A stretch of DNA of 64,000 bases. Source: Verrucomicrobiota bacterium. GTDB taxonomy: Bacteria; Verrucomicrobiota; Kiritimatiellia; RFP12; UBA1067. Made by a program: the position numbers and the translations under genes. The number at the start of each line of letters is the position of its first letter. Positions within the stretch are counted from its first letter, which is position 1. Of this stretch, positions 51,445 through 59,865 are shown piece after piece. The notes under the pieces were generated by a model that was not told the DNA's origin, ran no database searches, and saw nothing but the letters and a program-made list of their open reading frames with translations. The stretch spans positions 1-64,000 of the forward strand of contig JAHFSX010000036.1 of NCBI GenBank assembly GCA_023269675.1, written 5' to 3'.

Positions 51445-53889
51445 CTATTCGTAGACCAGCCACGCGGTGGCCGTGCACGGCTTGTCCGCCGCCACGCGCA
51501 GCCAATAGGCGCGCACGTTGTCCAGCGCCACCTGCACCGGCTTGCCGGCCTCGACGCGATAGGTCTCGAAAGCCCGCCAGACGCCCGTGCCCGTGATGTC
51601 CAGCTCCAAAGTCACATTCACCGCCTCCGCGCCCGTCTGCGCGAGCGTCAGCCGCTTCTTGTCGAAACCGGTCATCAGATAGGCGTCCGAGGGCTCGCCC
51701 GCCTTGACCGCGGCGTCCTTCCACGGGCCGCCTTGGCCACGCGGCTTGCCGAACGCCCAGAGGTCGTCCACCACGCCGACCCACACCGCCGCCTTCCCGT
51801 CCTCCGAGCGCACGATGTGCTCCGAGGCGGGCGCCGCCGCCTCGACCCCGGACAGCACCAGCATGCCGCGGTACGAGCAGTAATCGTGAATCCGCCCGCC
51901 GTGGGTGGCCACCGCGCGCGCCTTGCCGAAGCCGCCCGCGTTCTCGGCCGGCAGCTCGTAGAAGGTGCCGCACACGTTCAGCAGGTCGCGCTCCGTGCAC
52001 ACCTCGCGGCAGAGCCGCTCCTTGCCCCACAGCCCCGGCGCGTCATACGCCGCATCCGACTTGGGGAAGCGCCAGCGCCGTCCCGCGTCATCCGTCACCA
52101 CGGCCGAGGCCGCGTCAGTCTCCAGCCCCGAACCGTTAAGCGGATACCCCTTCTGCGTGTAAGCCATGCCGTGGGGATCAGCCACCGGCTTCAGGTTCAG
52201 CGCCGCGTCCAGCTCGTAGAAGCCGGCCTCCTTCACGCCGTCGGGGCCGGCCTGAACCGCCGCCAGGCCCAGCGTGCGCTTGTTGTCGCCGCGCGCGTAG
52301 ACGATGCCGCCCAGGGCGCTCGCGCTCTGCGGCGTCGCGAGTCCGGCGAAGCGGGCGTCCGCGGACGCCGGACGCGCGTCCGGGTTCGCGTACTGGAAGC
52401 AGGCATACACGCCGGCGGCATCCGCGTGCGGCACCAGCCGCACCCACGCGCCGCGTTCGCCCGCTTCGAACGTCACCACCGTCAGCTTGCCCGCGGCGGC
52501 CTCGACCTCGCGCAGCGCCGACCACACGCCGTCGCCCGCGCGGTCAACCTCGAGGGTGAAGCGCACCGCCGCATTCGCGCCGTGCGCCAGCGCGAGCGTG
52601 CGCGCGGCGTACCCGCCGAAGAGATAGGGATCGCTGGCCGCGCCGGCCTTCACCGCGTCGCCCGCCCACACCGCGCCGCGCCCGATGACCGGCCCCAGCG
52701 CGTCCAGCCGCGCGGGGTCGATGAACCAGAGGTTGGAGTGCGACTGTCCCGGACCCTTGAGAGTGCCCTTGGCGTGCCGCTTGTTCAGGAACTCAGACTG
52801 GGCGCTGTCGTCGCAACCCAGCACCACCTTGTCGCCCCAGCGGCAGAAGTCGCCCACGACCTTCAGATAGTTCGAGCGCGGCGCGATCCCCGCCGAGTGC
52901 CCGGCCGAAAAGGTTTTCGGGAAGTGCCAGAAGGTGCCGTGCATGGTCATCAGCAGGTCGCTCTCGCCGATCTCGCGGATGCGCGGCCACTCGGTGTTCC
53001 AGCCGTGCGCGCCGTCGTAGCTGTGGCTGCCCTTGGGCAGGCGGTACGCGTGCCACGTGCCGTTCTCCAGCACCATCAGGATGAGCGAGCGGTAATCCCA
53101 GCCGATGCTCCACACCGGATCGTCCGCCGGGTTCGGGTTGCCCTCGATGCCGCCCGGCCCGGTGACCTCGGTGAACTGGTTGCGCCGTACCACGCGCCAC
53201 TCCTTGCCCGGGCCCTCCCACTCGGCCAGGACGCCCGAGGTAATGGTGGGGTCGGTCAGCGCCTTGGCGCTGCGCTCGCCGTTGTTGGCGTAGACCACCC
53301 GCCCTTGCCCCGAATAGAAGCCCTTGCCGTGGTACCCCGGCAGCAGGCTGCCGCCCATGTCGCCCTTCTGCGCGTTGCCGTCCTTGAACAGCTCGGTCAC
53401 CGCCAGCGTCTTCACATCCACCTCGTAGAAGCCCTCCTCCATCGTGGCGTAGTAGATCTTGCCCGCCGGATCCGTCAGGTGACGCGCGTTGCCGGTAAGC
53501 CGGCCGTACAGGGTCGAGTTGGTGATCGCGCGCACGTGACGGTCCTTGTCGACCGCATAGGGGCCGATGAAAAGCTGCTGCGACTCGCGGTGGATCATGC
53601 GGTTCGCAGGCGTGCCGCCCGTGCTTTCGGGCCGCACGATCTGCTTGAGGTCAGGCGTGATCTCGTAAAACTTGTCGCTCGACCCCTTGGGCCGGTGAGG
53701 CGCGTAAGTGATCACCCACAGCCGGTCCGCCCAAGGCACCACCGCGCCGGTGCCGCACTCGCCCTCGTTGTTGTACATCGCCAAGTGCGGGTAGATCCCG
53801 CTGACGCATTTTTCCGTGGCGGACGCCTGCCCCCATCCCGCGGCCACCCCTGCCAAAGTCAAAACGGCGCTCCATCCCAAACTGTTCAT
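51445..53889 (-). CDS. Secreted protein of unknown function with propeller-like core and duplicated beta-domain
   Basis: 814 residues, signal peptide MNSLGWSAVLTLAGVAAGWG. Not a family I recognise. Residues about 30-400 have repeated Trp/Tyr-rich strands (AVVPWADRLWVITYAPHRPK, GKIYYATMEEGFYEVDVKT, DPVWSIGWDYRSLILMVLEN), suggesting a beta-propeller. Two related segments of about 100 residues follow: SDPYLFGGYAARTLALAHGA near 420 and SDAYLMTGFDKKRLTLAQTG at the C-terminus. Each continues with FTLEVDRAGDGVWSALREVE or VTLELDITGTGVWRAFETYR. It lies 128 bases upstream of the sulfatase on the same strand, so a sulfated glycan is a reasonable guess for its ligand. Confidence 0.75.
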   Translation of the reverse strand: MNSLGWSAVLTLAGVAAGWGQASATEKCVSGIYPHLAMYNNEGECGTGAVVPWADRLWVITYAPHRPKGSSDKFYEITPDLKQIVRPESTGGTPANRMIHRESQQLFIGPYAVDKDRHVRAITNSTLYGRLTGNARHLTDPAGKIYYATMEEGFYEVDVKTLAVTELFKDGNAQKGDMGGSLLPGYHGKGFYSGQGRVVYANNGERSAKALTDPTITSGVLAEWEGPGKEWRVVRRNQFTEVTGPGGIEGNPNPADDPVWSIGWDYRSLILMVLENGTWHAYRLPKGSHSYDGAHGWNTEWPRIREIGESDLLMTMHGTFWHFPKTFSAGHSAGIAPRSNYLKVVGDFCRWGDKVVLGCDDSAQSEFLNKRHAKGTLKGPGQSHSNLWFIDPARLDALGPVIGRGAVWAGDAVKAGAASDPYLFGGYAARTLALAHGANAAVRFTLEVDRAGDGVWSALREVEAAAGKLTVVTFEAGERGAWVRLVPHADAAGVYACFQYANPDARPASADARFAGLATPQSASALGGIVYARGDNKRTLGLAAVQAGPDGVKEAGFYELDAALNLKPVADPHGMAYTQKGYPLNGSGLETDAASAVVTDDAGRRWRFPKSDAAYDAPGLWGKERLCREVCTERDLLNVCGTFYELPAENAGGFGKARAVATHGGRIHDYCSYRGMLVLSGVEAAAPASEHIVRSEDGKAAVWVGVVDDLWAFGKPRGQGGPWKDAAVKAGEPSDAYLMTGFDKKRLTLAQTGAEAVNVTLELDITGTGVWRAFETYRVEAGKPVQVALDNVRAYWLRVAADKPCTATAWLVYE

Positions 53890-53923
53890 CGTGCCCTTTC
53901 TTTACGACATCCATGGCGTACTT

Positions 53924-53951
53924 TTGTAATTTATGATATAAAAAAAGTCTT
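53924..53951. promoter_or_regulatory. AT-rich divergent promoter region
   Basis: A run around TTTATGATATAAAAAAAG between two divergent genes in otherwise GC-rich DNA. TATCAT on the minus strand is a candidate -10; no good -35 is evident. Confidence 0.35.
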
Positions 53952-54035
53952 CATTGGAAAAGGCGGAAAATGTGGCGCGCGTCGGAACGAACGCGCAGCG
54001 CGACAGCGCACAGTCCGTCAAAGGAGCCGACACCC

Positions 54036-54773
54036 ATGTTTCGCATGCTTCGATTCCTGGCAGGCGTGGCCCTGTTGCCGCTCTGCGTTTCGGTTTCGCT
54101 AGCCCTGCTCGAAACCCTGCGCAGCCTCCCCTCTTCGTCCGGCTCGCTCCTCTCGCCGGAAACCGTCTGGCTGTTGACCGGCTATTTCCTGTGGCTGGGC
54201 ATGTGGTTCTTTCTGCCCCAGCCGGTCCGCGCCTATGTGGTCGCCCATGAGCTCACCCACGCGCTGTGGGGGATGCTCTTCGGCGCCCGCGTGCGGAACT
54301 TAAAGGTCTCCTCCCAGGGCGGCAGCGTGAGCCTCTCCAAGAGCAACATGCTCATCACCCTGGCACCCTACTTCTTTCCCTTGTACACCGTCATCGTGAT
54401 CCTGCTGCTCCTGCTGACCCGCCATTTCGTCAATCCCGTGCCCCTGCCGCTCGTCTGGCTCTTCTTCGTGGGCCTCTCCTGGGGGTTCCACGTCACGTTC
54501 ACGGTCCAGAGTCTGATGACGACCCAGCCGGACATCCAGGCCTACGGGCGGCTCTACTCCTATGTGATCATCTACCTCTTCAATCTCGCCGGCGTCGGCA
54601 TGTGGGTCGTCTGCACCACGTCGGCCACGTTCGGCACCTTCGCCGCCGCGCTGATCGCGCACACCATCGCCGTCTACGCCTCGGTCCATGACGAGATTTA
54701 CGCCCGCGCCACCCATCTCTACCAGACGGTGACGCCTCCCCTCCTCCGGCTGCTCCACCACCACGGCACGTAA
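54036..54773 (+). CDS. Polytopic membrane protein with HELTH zinc-protease-like motif
   Basis: 245 residues, about six hydrophobic segments. VVAHELTHALWG places H71-E72-x-x-H75 at the end of a membrane helix, the zinc motif of M50-type site-2 proteases. No second metal Asp motif (LDG-like) is obvious, so it may be a divergent M50 member or a non-catalytic relative. The helices continue with LITLAPYFFPLYTVIVILLL and LWLFFVGLSWGFHVTFTVQ-like segments. AAAGGAG is 9 bases before the ATG at 54036, which I prefer to a longer frame. Function unknown; cleavage of a membrane-bound regulator is possible. The convergent CBM9-like gene ends 10 bases later. Confidence 0.65.
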   Translation: MFRMLRFLAGVALLPLCVSVSLALLETLRSLPSSSGSLLSPETVWLLTGYFLWLGMWFFLPQPVRAYVVAHELTHALWGMLFGARVRNLKVSSQGGSVSLSKSNMLITLAPYFFPLYTVIVILLLLLTRHFVNPVPLPLVWLFFVGLSWGFHVTFTVQSLMTTQPDIQAYGRLYSYVIIYLFNLAGVGMWVVCTTSATFGTFAAALIAHTIAVYASVHDEIYARATHLYQTVTPPLLRLLHHHGT

Positions 54774-54783
54774 GCGCCGCCGC

Positions 54784-55515
54784 CTACTCCTCCAAGGCCA
54801 GCTCGCCGAAACACTCCGGCAGGTGGAAGTTGAGCGCAGAAACCGGCGACCAGGCGAGCCAGTGCGGATGGGAGGTCTTGTCGCCGCACTTGTAGAAATT
54901 GGCGCGCCACACCGCCCCTCCCCGGCCGGCATCGCCCACAAACGCCTCGAACAGCGCCAGCGGCACCTGATAGCACACGTGCCAGTTCAGCGGCTCCGCG
55001 ATCTCGGGCTCCACCACGGCGGGAAGCGACGACCGGACCACCACCTGGCGACCCCACGCCTCCGGCACCGGCGTGGAACGCTTCAGCCCGCTTTCGGTCC
55101 GCGTCGGGTCCTCCACGTAGGAGAGCAGCAGCGTGCCGCCCGCGTTCACCTCGAAGTTGAAATACCCCTGGCCCGCTTTCGGCCGCACGAAGAACTCCAC
55201 GCAGCTGTCCGTGCACACCGGCGCCTGATACGCCGTCTGGACCGAGCGCACATACCGGTCCCGCACGTCGAACCGCACGTACAGGTTGGTGCCGTCGTGG
55301 AGCACGCGGAACACGGTCTCGGGCCGGTGGTCCGAAGACTCCGGCCGCGCCTGCCCGATCCGACCCTCCGCCGCCCGCGAAAAATCGATCGCCTCCAGCG
55401 CCGCCGCCGGAACCCGCCGCACCGTGTAACGCCTCATGTCCCGCCCCTCCCCATACGTTGTCGCGCACCACAGGGACAGCAGCCCCGCGACCCGCTGATG
55501 CATCCGCTTATCCAT
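54784..55515 (-). CDS. CBM9-like (DOMON-type) carbohydrate-binding protein
   Basis: About 243 residues from the ATG at 55515, with a weak signal-like stretch (QRVAGLLSLWCATTYGEG). The body matches the carbohydrate-binding family 9-like group: FRVLHDGTNLYVRFDVRDRY, VCTDSCVEFFVRP, YFNFEVNAGGTLLLSYVED, WHVCYQVPLALFEAF, and WRANFYKCGDKTSHPHWLAW. Such proteins bind extracellular sugars or act with glycoside hydrolases. A start at 55437 (MRRYTVRRVP) would give a cytoplasmic form. The gene is isolated between the HELTH protein and the pilus locus. Confidence 0.8.
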   Translation of the reverse strand: MDKRMHQRVAGLLSLWCATTYGEGRDMRRYTVRRVPAAALEAIDFSRAAEGRIGQARPESSDHRPETVFRVLHDGTNLYVRFDVRDRYVRSVQTAYQAPVCTDSCVEFFVRPKAGQGYFNFEVNAGGTLLLSYVEDPTRTESGLKRSTPVPEAWGRQVVVRSSLPAVVEPEIAEPLNWHVCYQVPLALFEAFVGDAGRGGAVWRANFYKCGDKTSHPHWLAWSPVSALNFHLPECFGELALEE

Positions 55516-55628
55516 GGCCACAGTGTACCCTTCGGCCCGGCCTCCCGCAACTCCAACCGCGCCCGCAAAGGCCCAGCCCGCTTCTTTGTGATTGCGTCGC
55601 GCTTTCACGCCTTGTATCATTATCCGCA

Positions 55629-55811
55629 ATGTTAAACCTGTCGGTCAGAACGTCCGCGACCGGAGACCGCCGTTCCGGCCAAGCCATGCTGGAATACGTG
55701 ATCGTGTTCGTAGCGATTCTGTCGGTCGTCTCCGTGCTCGCGCTGTTTCTGTATGCGGTCAGGCAACAATCGAATCGGACACTGGACTTAGTCGCCTCGG
55801 AATACCCCTAG
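55629..55811 (+). CDS. Small Flp-like pilin
   Basis: 60 residues. The leader MLNLSVRTSATGDRRSG is followed by a prepilin-peptidase site G^QAMLE-Y: Glu at +5 and Tyr at +6, the Flp hallmark. The hydrophobic helix VIVFVAILSVVSVLALFLYA follows. Probably a structural subunit of the Tad pilus. It precedes a second Flp-like gene by 38 bases. Confidence 0.75.
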   Translation: MLNLSVRTSATGDRRSGQAMLEYVIVFVAILSVVSVLALFLYAVRQQSNRTLDLVASEYP

Positions 55812-55849
55812 GCCGCCGGTTCCGCTGTGGTGAAATCCGGGTAGATACT

Positions 55850-56089
55850 ATGAAAAAAAGCGCCAAACGCCGTAGCGGCCAAACCATGGTCGAGTACATC
55901 ATCATCGTCGTACTCATCGCCATCACGCTGCTCGTCCTCTTCTCGCGCCTCAGCAAGGCCACCGGCAAAAAGATCGCCGGCGCGACCTCGGCCCTCGATG
56001 CCGACGTCGGCTCCGAGGCGGCCACGCTGGCTGACGAGATCGACGAGAACAAGGTGAAGAACCTCAACACCGACGGCACCTTCCAGTAA
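55850..56089 (+). CDS. Flp-like pilin
   Basis: 79 residues. MKKSAKRRSG is followed by the cleavage site G^QTMVE-Y and the helix IIIVVLIAITLLVLFSRLSK, then a short hydrophilic tail ending VKNLNTDGTFQ. Of the two, this has the more typical Flp composition (AIEY/VEY type), so it may be the major pilin. Start set by ATG preceding the basic leader; no strong Shine-Dalgarno. The peptidase (CpaA/TadV) is not in the window. Confidence 0.78.
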   Translation: MKKSAKRRSGQTMVEYIIIVVLIAITLLVLFSRLSKATGKKIAGATSALDADVGSEAATLADEIDENKVKNLNTDGTFQ

Positions 56090-56175
56090 CCCGCAGGGGC
56101 CCAGGTGTCGACAGGGAACAGGCGCACGCCTGTTCCCTTGGTGTGCTTCCATTTCGCACGTTCAGACCGCCCAGC

Positions 56176-56850
56176 ATGAATGTCCCGCACACAGAGTCCC
56201 GTCGCGCGCCCCCCCTCCGCAGCGGCCAGGCCATGATCGAATCGGTGTTCGTGATCATTCTGGCCTGCCTGTGCTTTCTGGGCATTTTCCAGTACGCCAA
56301 CCTCTTCGCGTCCAAAGCCGTCCTGAGCCACGCCGCGGCGCGCGCGGCCCGCGCGCGGTCGGTCGGCTTCAACCGCTGGATGGTGGAAAAGAGCGCCCGC
56401 GTCGCCGCCATCCCCGCCTCCGGCAAGCGCCTCACCCCGGCCTTCGCCGGCATCGACCCCGCCATCACCGCCGCGCTCAGCCGCAACCGCGTGGGTGACC
56501 TCTGGGACCTTGCCCTGCGCTCCAATACCCGCTCGCCCGGCGCGCAGCTGGAGCTCGGCCGCATCCCCGACTACATGGACAGCGTCAACAACCCCACGGC
56601 GGAGAACCTCCTGAACTATGAACTCTGGGACGCCCTCTCCGTGGACATCGACGAACAACTCAACCTCGACGGCGCCACCCCCGGCATCCTGCGCGTCAAC
56701 GTGCGTCAGCGCCACCCGCTGCTGATCGCGCTCGCGCCGCTGGCCGAGGGCGACCTGCGCAACGCCGAGGAAGGCGAGAGTGTCGCCATCGAAGGCTTCT
56801 TCACCATCGAGAGCCACTACCCGCTTTACCTGGAGGACCTGAACTGGTGA
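56176..56850 (+). CDS. TadE-like pseudopilin
   Basis: 224 residues. The leader MNVPHTESRRAPPLRSG precedes G^QAMIE-S and a hydrophobic helix VFVIILACLCFLGIFQYANL. The extracellular part follows (KAVLSHAAARAARARSVGFN) and ends GFFTIESHYPLYLEDLNW. TadE-type minor pseudopilins assist pilus assembly. ATG chosen over an upstream GTG at 56143. Its TGA overlaps the GTG start of the next gene. Confidence 0.75.
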   Translation: MNVPHTESRRAPPLRSGQAMIESVFVIILACLCFLGIFQYANLFASKAVLSHAAARAARARSVGFNRWMVEKSARVAAIPASGKRLTPAFAGIDPAITAALSRNRVGDLWDLALRSNTRSPGAQLELGRIPDYMDSVNNPTAENLLNYELWDALSVDIDEQLNLDGATPGILRVNVRQRHPLLIALAPLAEGDLRNAEEGESVAIEGFFTIESHYPLYLEDLNW

Positions 56851-58394
56851 ACGGCGAAGCCAGAGGACAGAGGACGGAGGACAGAAGACAGAGGACCGTA
56901 TCTTCTGTCCTCCGCCCGCTGTCCTCCGTCCTCCGCCCTCCGTCCTCGGTCCTCCGTCCTCCGGCATCCGGCCTCCGTCCTCGGTCTTCCCGCTCCGGCC
57001 AGGCCGTGGTCTTCCTGCTGCTGGCCTTCACCGCGCTGGTCTTCGTGCTGCTCTTCAACGTCGACCTCCACCGCATCATCCAGCGCAAAGACCAGACCCA
57101 GAACGCCGGCGACGCCGCGGCCCTCGCCGCGGCGCGGTGGCAAGGCGCCACCCTGAACCTCGTCGGCGAACTGAACCTGCTCCACGTCCTCGCCCTCGCC
57201 AGCCAGACCCCCGCCGCCGTCGACGCCATCACCAACATGCAGGCGCGCCTCTGCTTCACCGGGCCCATGACCGCCCTCTTCGCCGCCCAGATCGCGGCCA
57301 AAAACAACCACATCTACGCCGACCCGGACATGACCGCCCTGCTGACCGAACACGCCGCCACGATCCGTTCGCTGTACTCCGCCCAGTTCAACGGCGAGAT
57401 GTACTACCCCGAACCCTGGCCCGGCGCCTGGACCGAATATGCGGACATGGTCGGACTCATCGCCGCCGGCGGCATCGCCGCCGGCCCGGACAACACGCAG
57501 TTCTACCTCGATCCCTCCTCCGGTCACCCCCTTCTGGAGAAGGCCTTTTACGAAGCCGTCGAAAGCAGCAACTGGTGCTGGTTCTACTTGCATGCGCGCG
57601 GCCTGCTGGAGTCCTACGGCTCCTTCCACGACTGGCCGCCGCTGCCCGCGCCGAACGTCAACGATTACGCCGACAGCGAAATTTTCGGTCTTGGCCTGCA
57701 CCCCTACTCCTCCCCCCTGAGTTTCCGCTTCTCGGCCGCCGACGTCGAAACGCTCATCCGGAACGCCGGACTCGGCCCCGTCTCGGCCGCAACGCTCGGC
57801 GCCACCAACGTGATGGAGTCGGTCGAGACCTGGTATGTCTTCAACCGGCAAGACTGGACCACCTGGGACCGCATCAAGCCGGACGGCGAGAACGCCTTCC
57901 CCATCACCGGCCCCGTACGCCCCGAATACGACTACTCCGGCGCCGACGCCGTGGTGCGCGTCTACGCCTCCGTGGACCGCATGACCCCCGGCATCGGCGG
58001 CGACAGCCGCAGCGACAAGGTGGTCTGGACCGCCGCCGCCAAGCCGTTCGGCTACCTTGAAACCGATACCGAGAAAGAGCGCCCCGACTCGGCCGCCGAC
58101 TTCGTGCTCCCCGCCTTCCGCGCCGTGCGGCTCATCCCCATCGACGCCGCCTCCGGTTCCGAAAACAGCTCGTCGGACGTCGACTGGGTGCGCCACGTCA
58201 AGAGCCACCTCCTGCCCTACATCGACGTCGGCCCCCAGAACACGGGGTGCCGCTATTGCCGGGCGCTCGCGGCCTGGGAAATCCCCGCCTTCCGTCAAGA
58301 GGGCATCGACTGGCTTGAATTGTATTGCGACTCCTGCAACGTGCCCTCCGGCGGCGGCGGAAACCGCGGCGGCGGCAGCCGGAGGGGGCACTGA
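56847..58394 (+). CDS. TadG-like pilus-associated protein with repeat-derived N-terminus
   Basis: 515 residues. The GTG start overlaps the previous stop and has GGAGG 10 bases upstream. Residues about 5-47 are encoded by a palindromic GGACAGAGG/CCTCCGTCC repeat (56861-56988) and read RGQRTEDRRQRTVSSVLRP and repeated SSVLRPP words. Then comes SRSGQAVVFLLLAFTALVFV: the RSGQA motif of the neighbouring pseudopilins, but without Glu at +5, and a membrane helix. The AGDAAALAAARWQG segment is typical of TadG/Flp-associated proteins. The C-terminal part is a large extracellular domain with several Cys pairs (GCRYCRAL, YCDSCNVPSGG). Confidence 0.75.
   Translation: MNGEARGQRTEDRRQRTVSSVLRPLSSVLRPPSSVLRPPASGLRPRSSRSGQAVVFLLLAFTALVFVLLFNVDLHRIIQRKDQTQNAGDAAALAAARWQGATLNLVGELNLLHVLALASQTPAAVDAITNMQARLCFTGPMTALFAAQIAAKNNHIYADPDMTALLTEHAATIRSLYSAQFNGEMYYPEPWPGAWTEYADMVGLIAAGGIAAGPDNTQFYLDPSSGHPLLEKAFYEAVESSNWCWFYLHARGLLESYGSFHDWPPLPAPNVNDYADSEIFGLGLHPYSSPLSFRFSAADVETLIRNAGLGPVSAATLGATNVMESVETWYVFNRQDWTTWDRIKPDGENAFPITGPVRPEYDYSGADAVVRVYASVDRMTPGIGGDSRSDKVVWTAAAKPFGYLETDTEKERPDSAADFVLPAFRAVRLIPIDAASGSENSSSDVDWVRHVKSHLLPYIDVGPQNTGCRYCRALAAWEIPAFRQEGIDWLELYCDSCNVPSGGGGNRGGGSRRGH
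56861..56988. repeat. Palindromic GGACAGAGG/CCTCCGTCC repeat, translated in frame
   Basis: First half: GAGGACAGAGGACGGAGGAC words (56861-56900). Second half: the inverse, repeated CCTCCGTCCTC words (56901-56988). It lies between the GTG start and the conserved SGQA motif of the TadG-like gene, with no frame break. Confidence 0.8.
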
Positions 58395-59062
58395 TGACCT
58401 TCGAGGACAGAGATCAGAGGCCAGAGGCCAGAGTCCAGAGTCCAGAAACCGGCATGCGGCATCTTCCGTCCACGGTTATCTGCCAGCTGCCCTCCGTCTT
58501 CCGTCTTCCGTCCTCCGCCCTCCGTCCTCTGTCCTCAAATTCCCGCTCCGGCCAGGCCGCCATCGAGCTCGTCGCGGGGTTGCTGCTGCTGCTTCTCGTC
58601 CTCACCGGCCTCATCCACGTCAACCGCATGGCGCGCACCTCGCTCTTCCTCCACGCCGTCCTGCGCGGCGACGCCGGCGAGCAGGCGATGGAGGACACAG
58701 CCCTTTCCGCCGCACCGCTCTATATTTCCGATTGGCAAGCCGGCGCCGACGGCGTGCGCTATACCGCCGACGACCAGCCGGTGCGCAACGGCGCGTTCCT
58801 CTCCTCGACGCTCTCGACCCTCACGCAGGATTCGGTCAAGAATGCCGACGACTGGAGCTACGTCACGGACCTGGACCGCCTCCCCACCTCCATGGTCCAG
58901 CTCAACGCCTCGCCCGCCATGGCCGCCACGCTCGGGTTCGTCCACCGGGAGGAAACCCTCCACGTACCCGTCGACCCCGTGCTCCGCCAGCTCGTTTACG
59001 GCAAGGACGAGGTCGCCATCAAAGAGGAAGTCTGGATGCCCCTCATGGGAGGGCTTTACTGA
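58394..59062 (+). CDS. TadE-like pseudopilin with repeat-derived N-terminus
   Basis: 222 residues. The ATG overlaps the previous stop (TGATG), with GGAGGGGG 6 bases upstream. About 45 residues encoded by a second GGACAGAG/CCTCCGTC palindrome (MTFEDRDQRPEARVQSPET, then LPSVFRLPSSALRPLSSNS) precede SRSG^QAAIE-L and the helix VAGLLLLLLVLTGLIHVN. The extracellular part ends VWMPLMGGLY. The extended leader is far longer than in the paralogues at 55629, 55850 and 56176 (10-17 residues). An ATG at residue 21 lies inside the repeat and has no ribosome-binding site. Confidence 0.75.
   Translation: MTFEDRDQRPEARVQSPETGMRHLPSTVICQLPSVFRLPSSALRPLSSNSRSGQAAIELVAGLLLLLLVLTGLIHVNRMARTSLFLHAVLRGDAGEQAMEDTALSAAPLYISDWQAGADGVRYTADDQPVRNGAFLSSTLSTLTQDSVKNADDWSYVTDLDRLPTSMVQLNASPAMAATLGFVHREETLHVPVDPVLRQLVYGKDEVAIKEEVWMPLMGGLY
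58403..58535. repeat. Palindromic GGACAGAG/CCTCCGTC repeat, translated in frame
   Basis: GAGGACAGAGATCAGAGGCC words, a short centre, then CCTCCGTCTTCCGTC words ending CCTCTGTCCTC. Same family and same position relative to the SGQA motif as the copy at 56861-56988, but different in detail. Confidence 0.8.
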
Positions 59063-59835
59063 TGGCACCGCTCAACGTTCAGCGTTACTGGTTACACGTT
59101 GACCGCTGTTGGCTGGCAAGGCCTGCGTTTGGGTCTCCAACCTGTAACCTCCAACCTGTAACCTGTACCCTCTTTCTATTCCTGCTCCTCGCCCAGCCGC
59201 TGCACGCCGACGTCTTCTGGCGCCAGCCCAGAACGGCCGACTCGGTCCTGCAGCAGATGGGCGGCGTGCGCGTCTACACCACCGACGTGCAGGTCAACGG
59301 CGCGCCCGGAACACTCTCGGCCTTCGCTCTCGGCTCGGCCGCGCCGGACGTGAGCGCCGACCTCGCCCGCCTTCTCGGCCTGCCGCCGGCCGCGCCCTTC
59401 GGCGCCACCCTCATCACGCGCGTGGAGAAGGGCCGCCTGCGCCGCCTCTTCGTCCTGCCCGCCCCCGCCAGCCAGGTCGCCTGCATCGTGCTTTCGTTCG
59501 ACCAGTCGCTGCACGATTTCGAGCGCACCCGGAACGCACCGGTCCCGTGGCCCGAAGGCCTCCCCACCCTCGACGCAACCCCGCTCTTCTCCGCCACCTG
59601 CGCGCTGACCCGCACCACATTCGTCACCGCCGACACGGTCGCCACCCCCGAAGCCGCCCTGCAGGAGGCCGCGCAAACCCTGCACGGCGCAGGCTGGCTG
59701 GAAGCCTCTCCCGCCGGCCCCACCTTCAAAATATTAACCTCCGGAAAAAAGCAGTGCGTGCTCCTCGCCATCCGCAACCCGCAAACCGAAAGAACCACGA
59801 TTAGCGTGTTGCAAAGAGAGGGCGCAACCCCGTAA
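59062..59835 (+). CDS. Secreted pilus-locus protein with repeat-derived leader
   Basis: 257 residues. TGATG overlap with the previous stop, GGGAGGG 8 bases upstream. The first 35 residues come from a GGTTACACGTTGACC/CCAACCTGTAACC repeat and read MAPLNVQRYWLHVDRCWL, then PTCNLQPVTC. The second repeat half runs into a signal-peptide core TLFLFLLLAQPLHA. The mature part (ADVFWRQPRTADSVLQQMGG to ISVLQREGATP) matches no family I know. Position between TadE and CpaB suggests a pilus assembly accessory. Confidence 0.65.
   Translation: MAPLNVQRYWLHVDRCWLARPAFGSPTCNLQPVTCTLFLFLLLAQPLHADVFWRQPRTADSVLQQMGGVRVYTTDVQVNGAPGTLSAFALGSAAPDVSADLARLLGLPPAAPFGATLITRVEKGRLRRLFVLPAPASQVACIVLSFDQSLHDFERTRNAPVPWPEGLPTLDATPLFSATCALTRTTFVTADTVATPEAALQEAAQTLHGAGWLEASPAGPTFKILTSGKKQCVLLAIRNPQTERTTISVLQREGATP
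59073..59171. repeat. GTTACACGTTG/CAACCTGTAACC repeat, translated in frame
   Basis: GTTACTGGTTACACGTTGACC at the left and CCAACCTGTAACCTCCAACC plus CTGTAACCTG at the right, inverted relative to each other. Same words as at 38666-38697 before alaS. Encodes the leader of the protein at 59062. Confidence 0.7.
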
Positions 59836-59865
59836 ACTAACGGCCATCAAAGGAACCCGGTTTTT

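Noticed and set aside
56861..58535. CRISPR array or minisatellite in the Tad genes
   Set aside because: Words are short, inverted and irregular, with no constant repeat-spacer period. They are palindromic low-complexity repeats.
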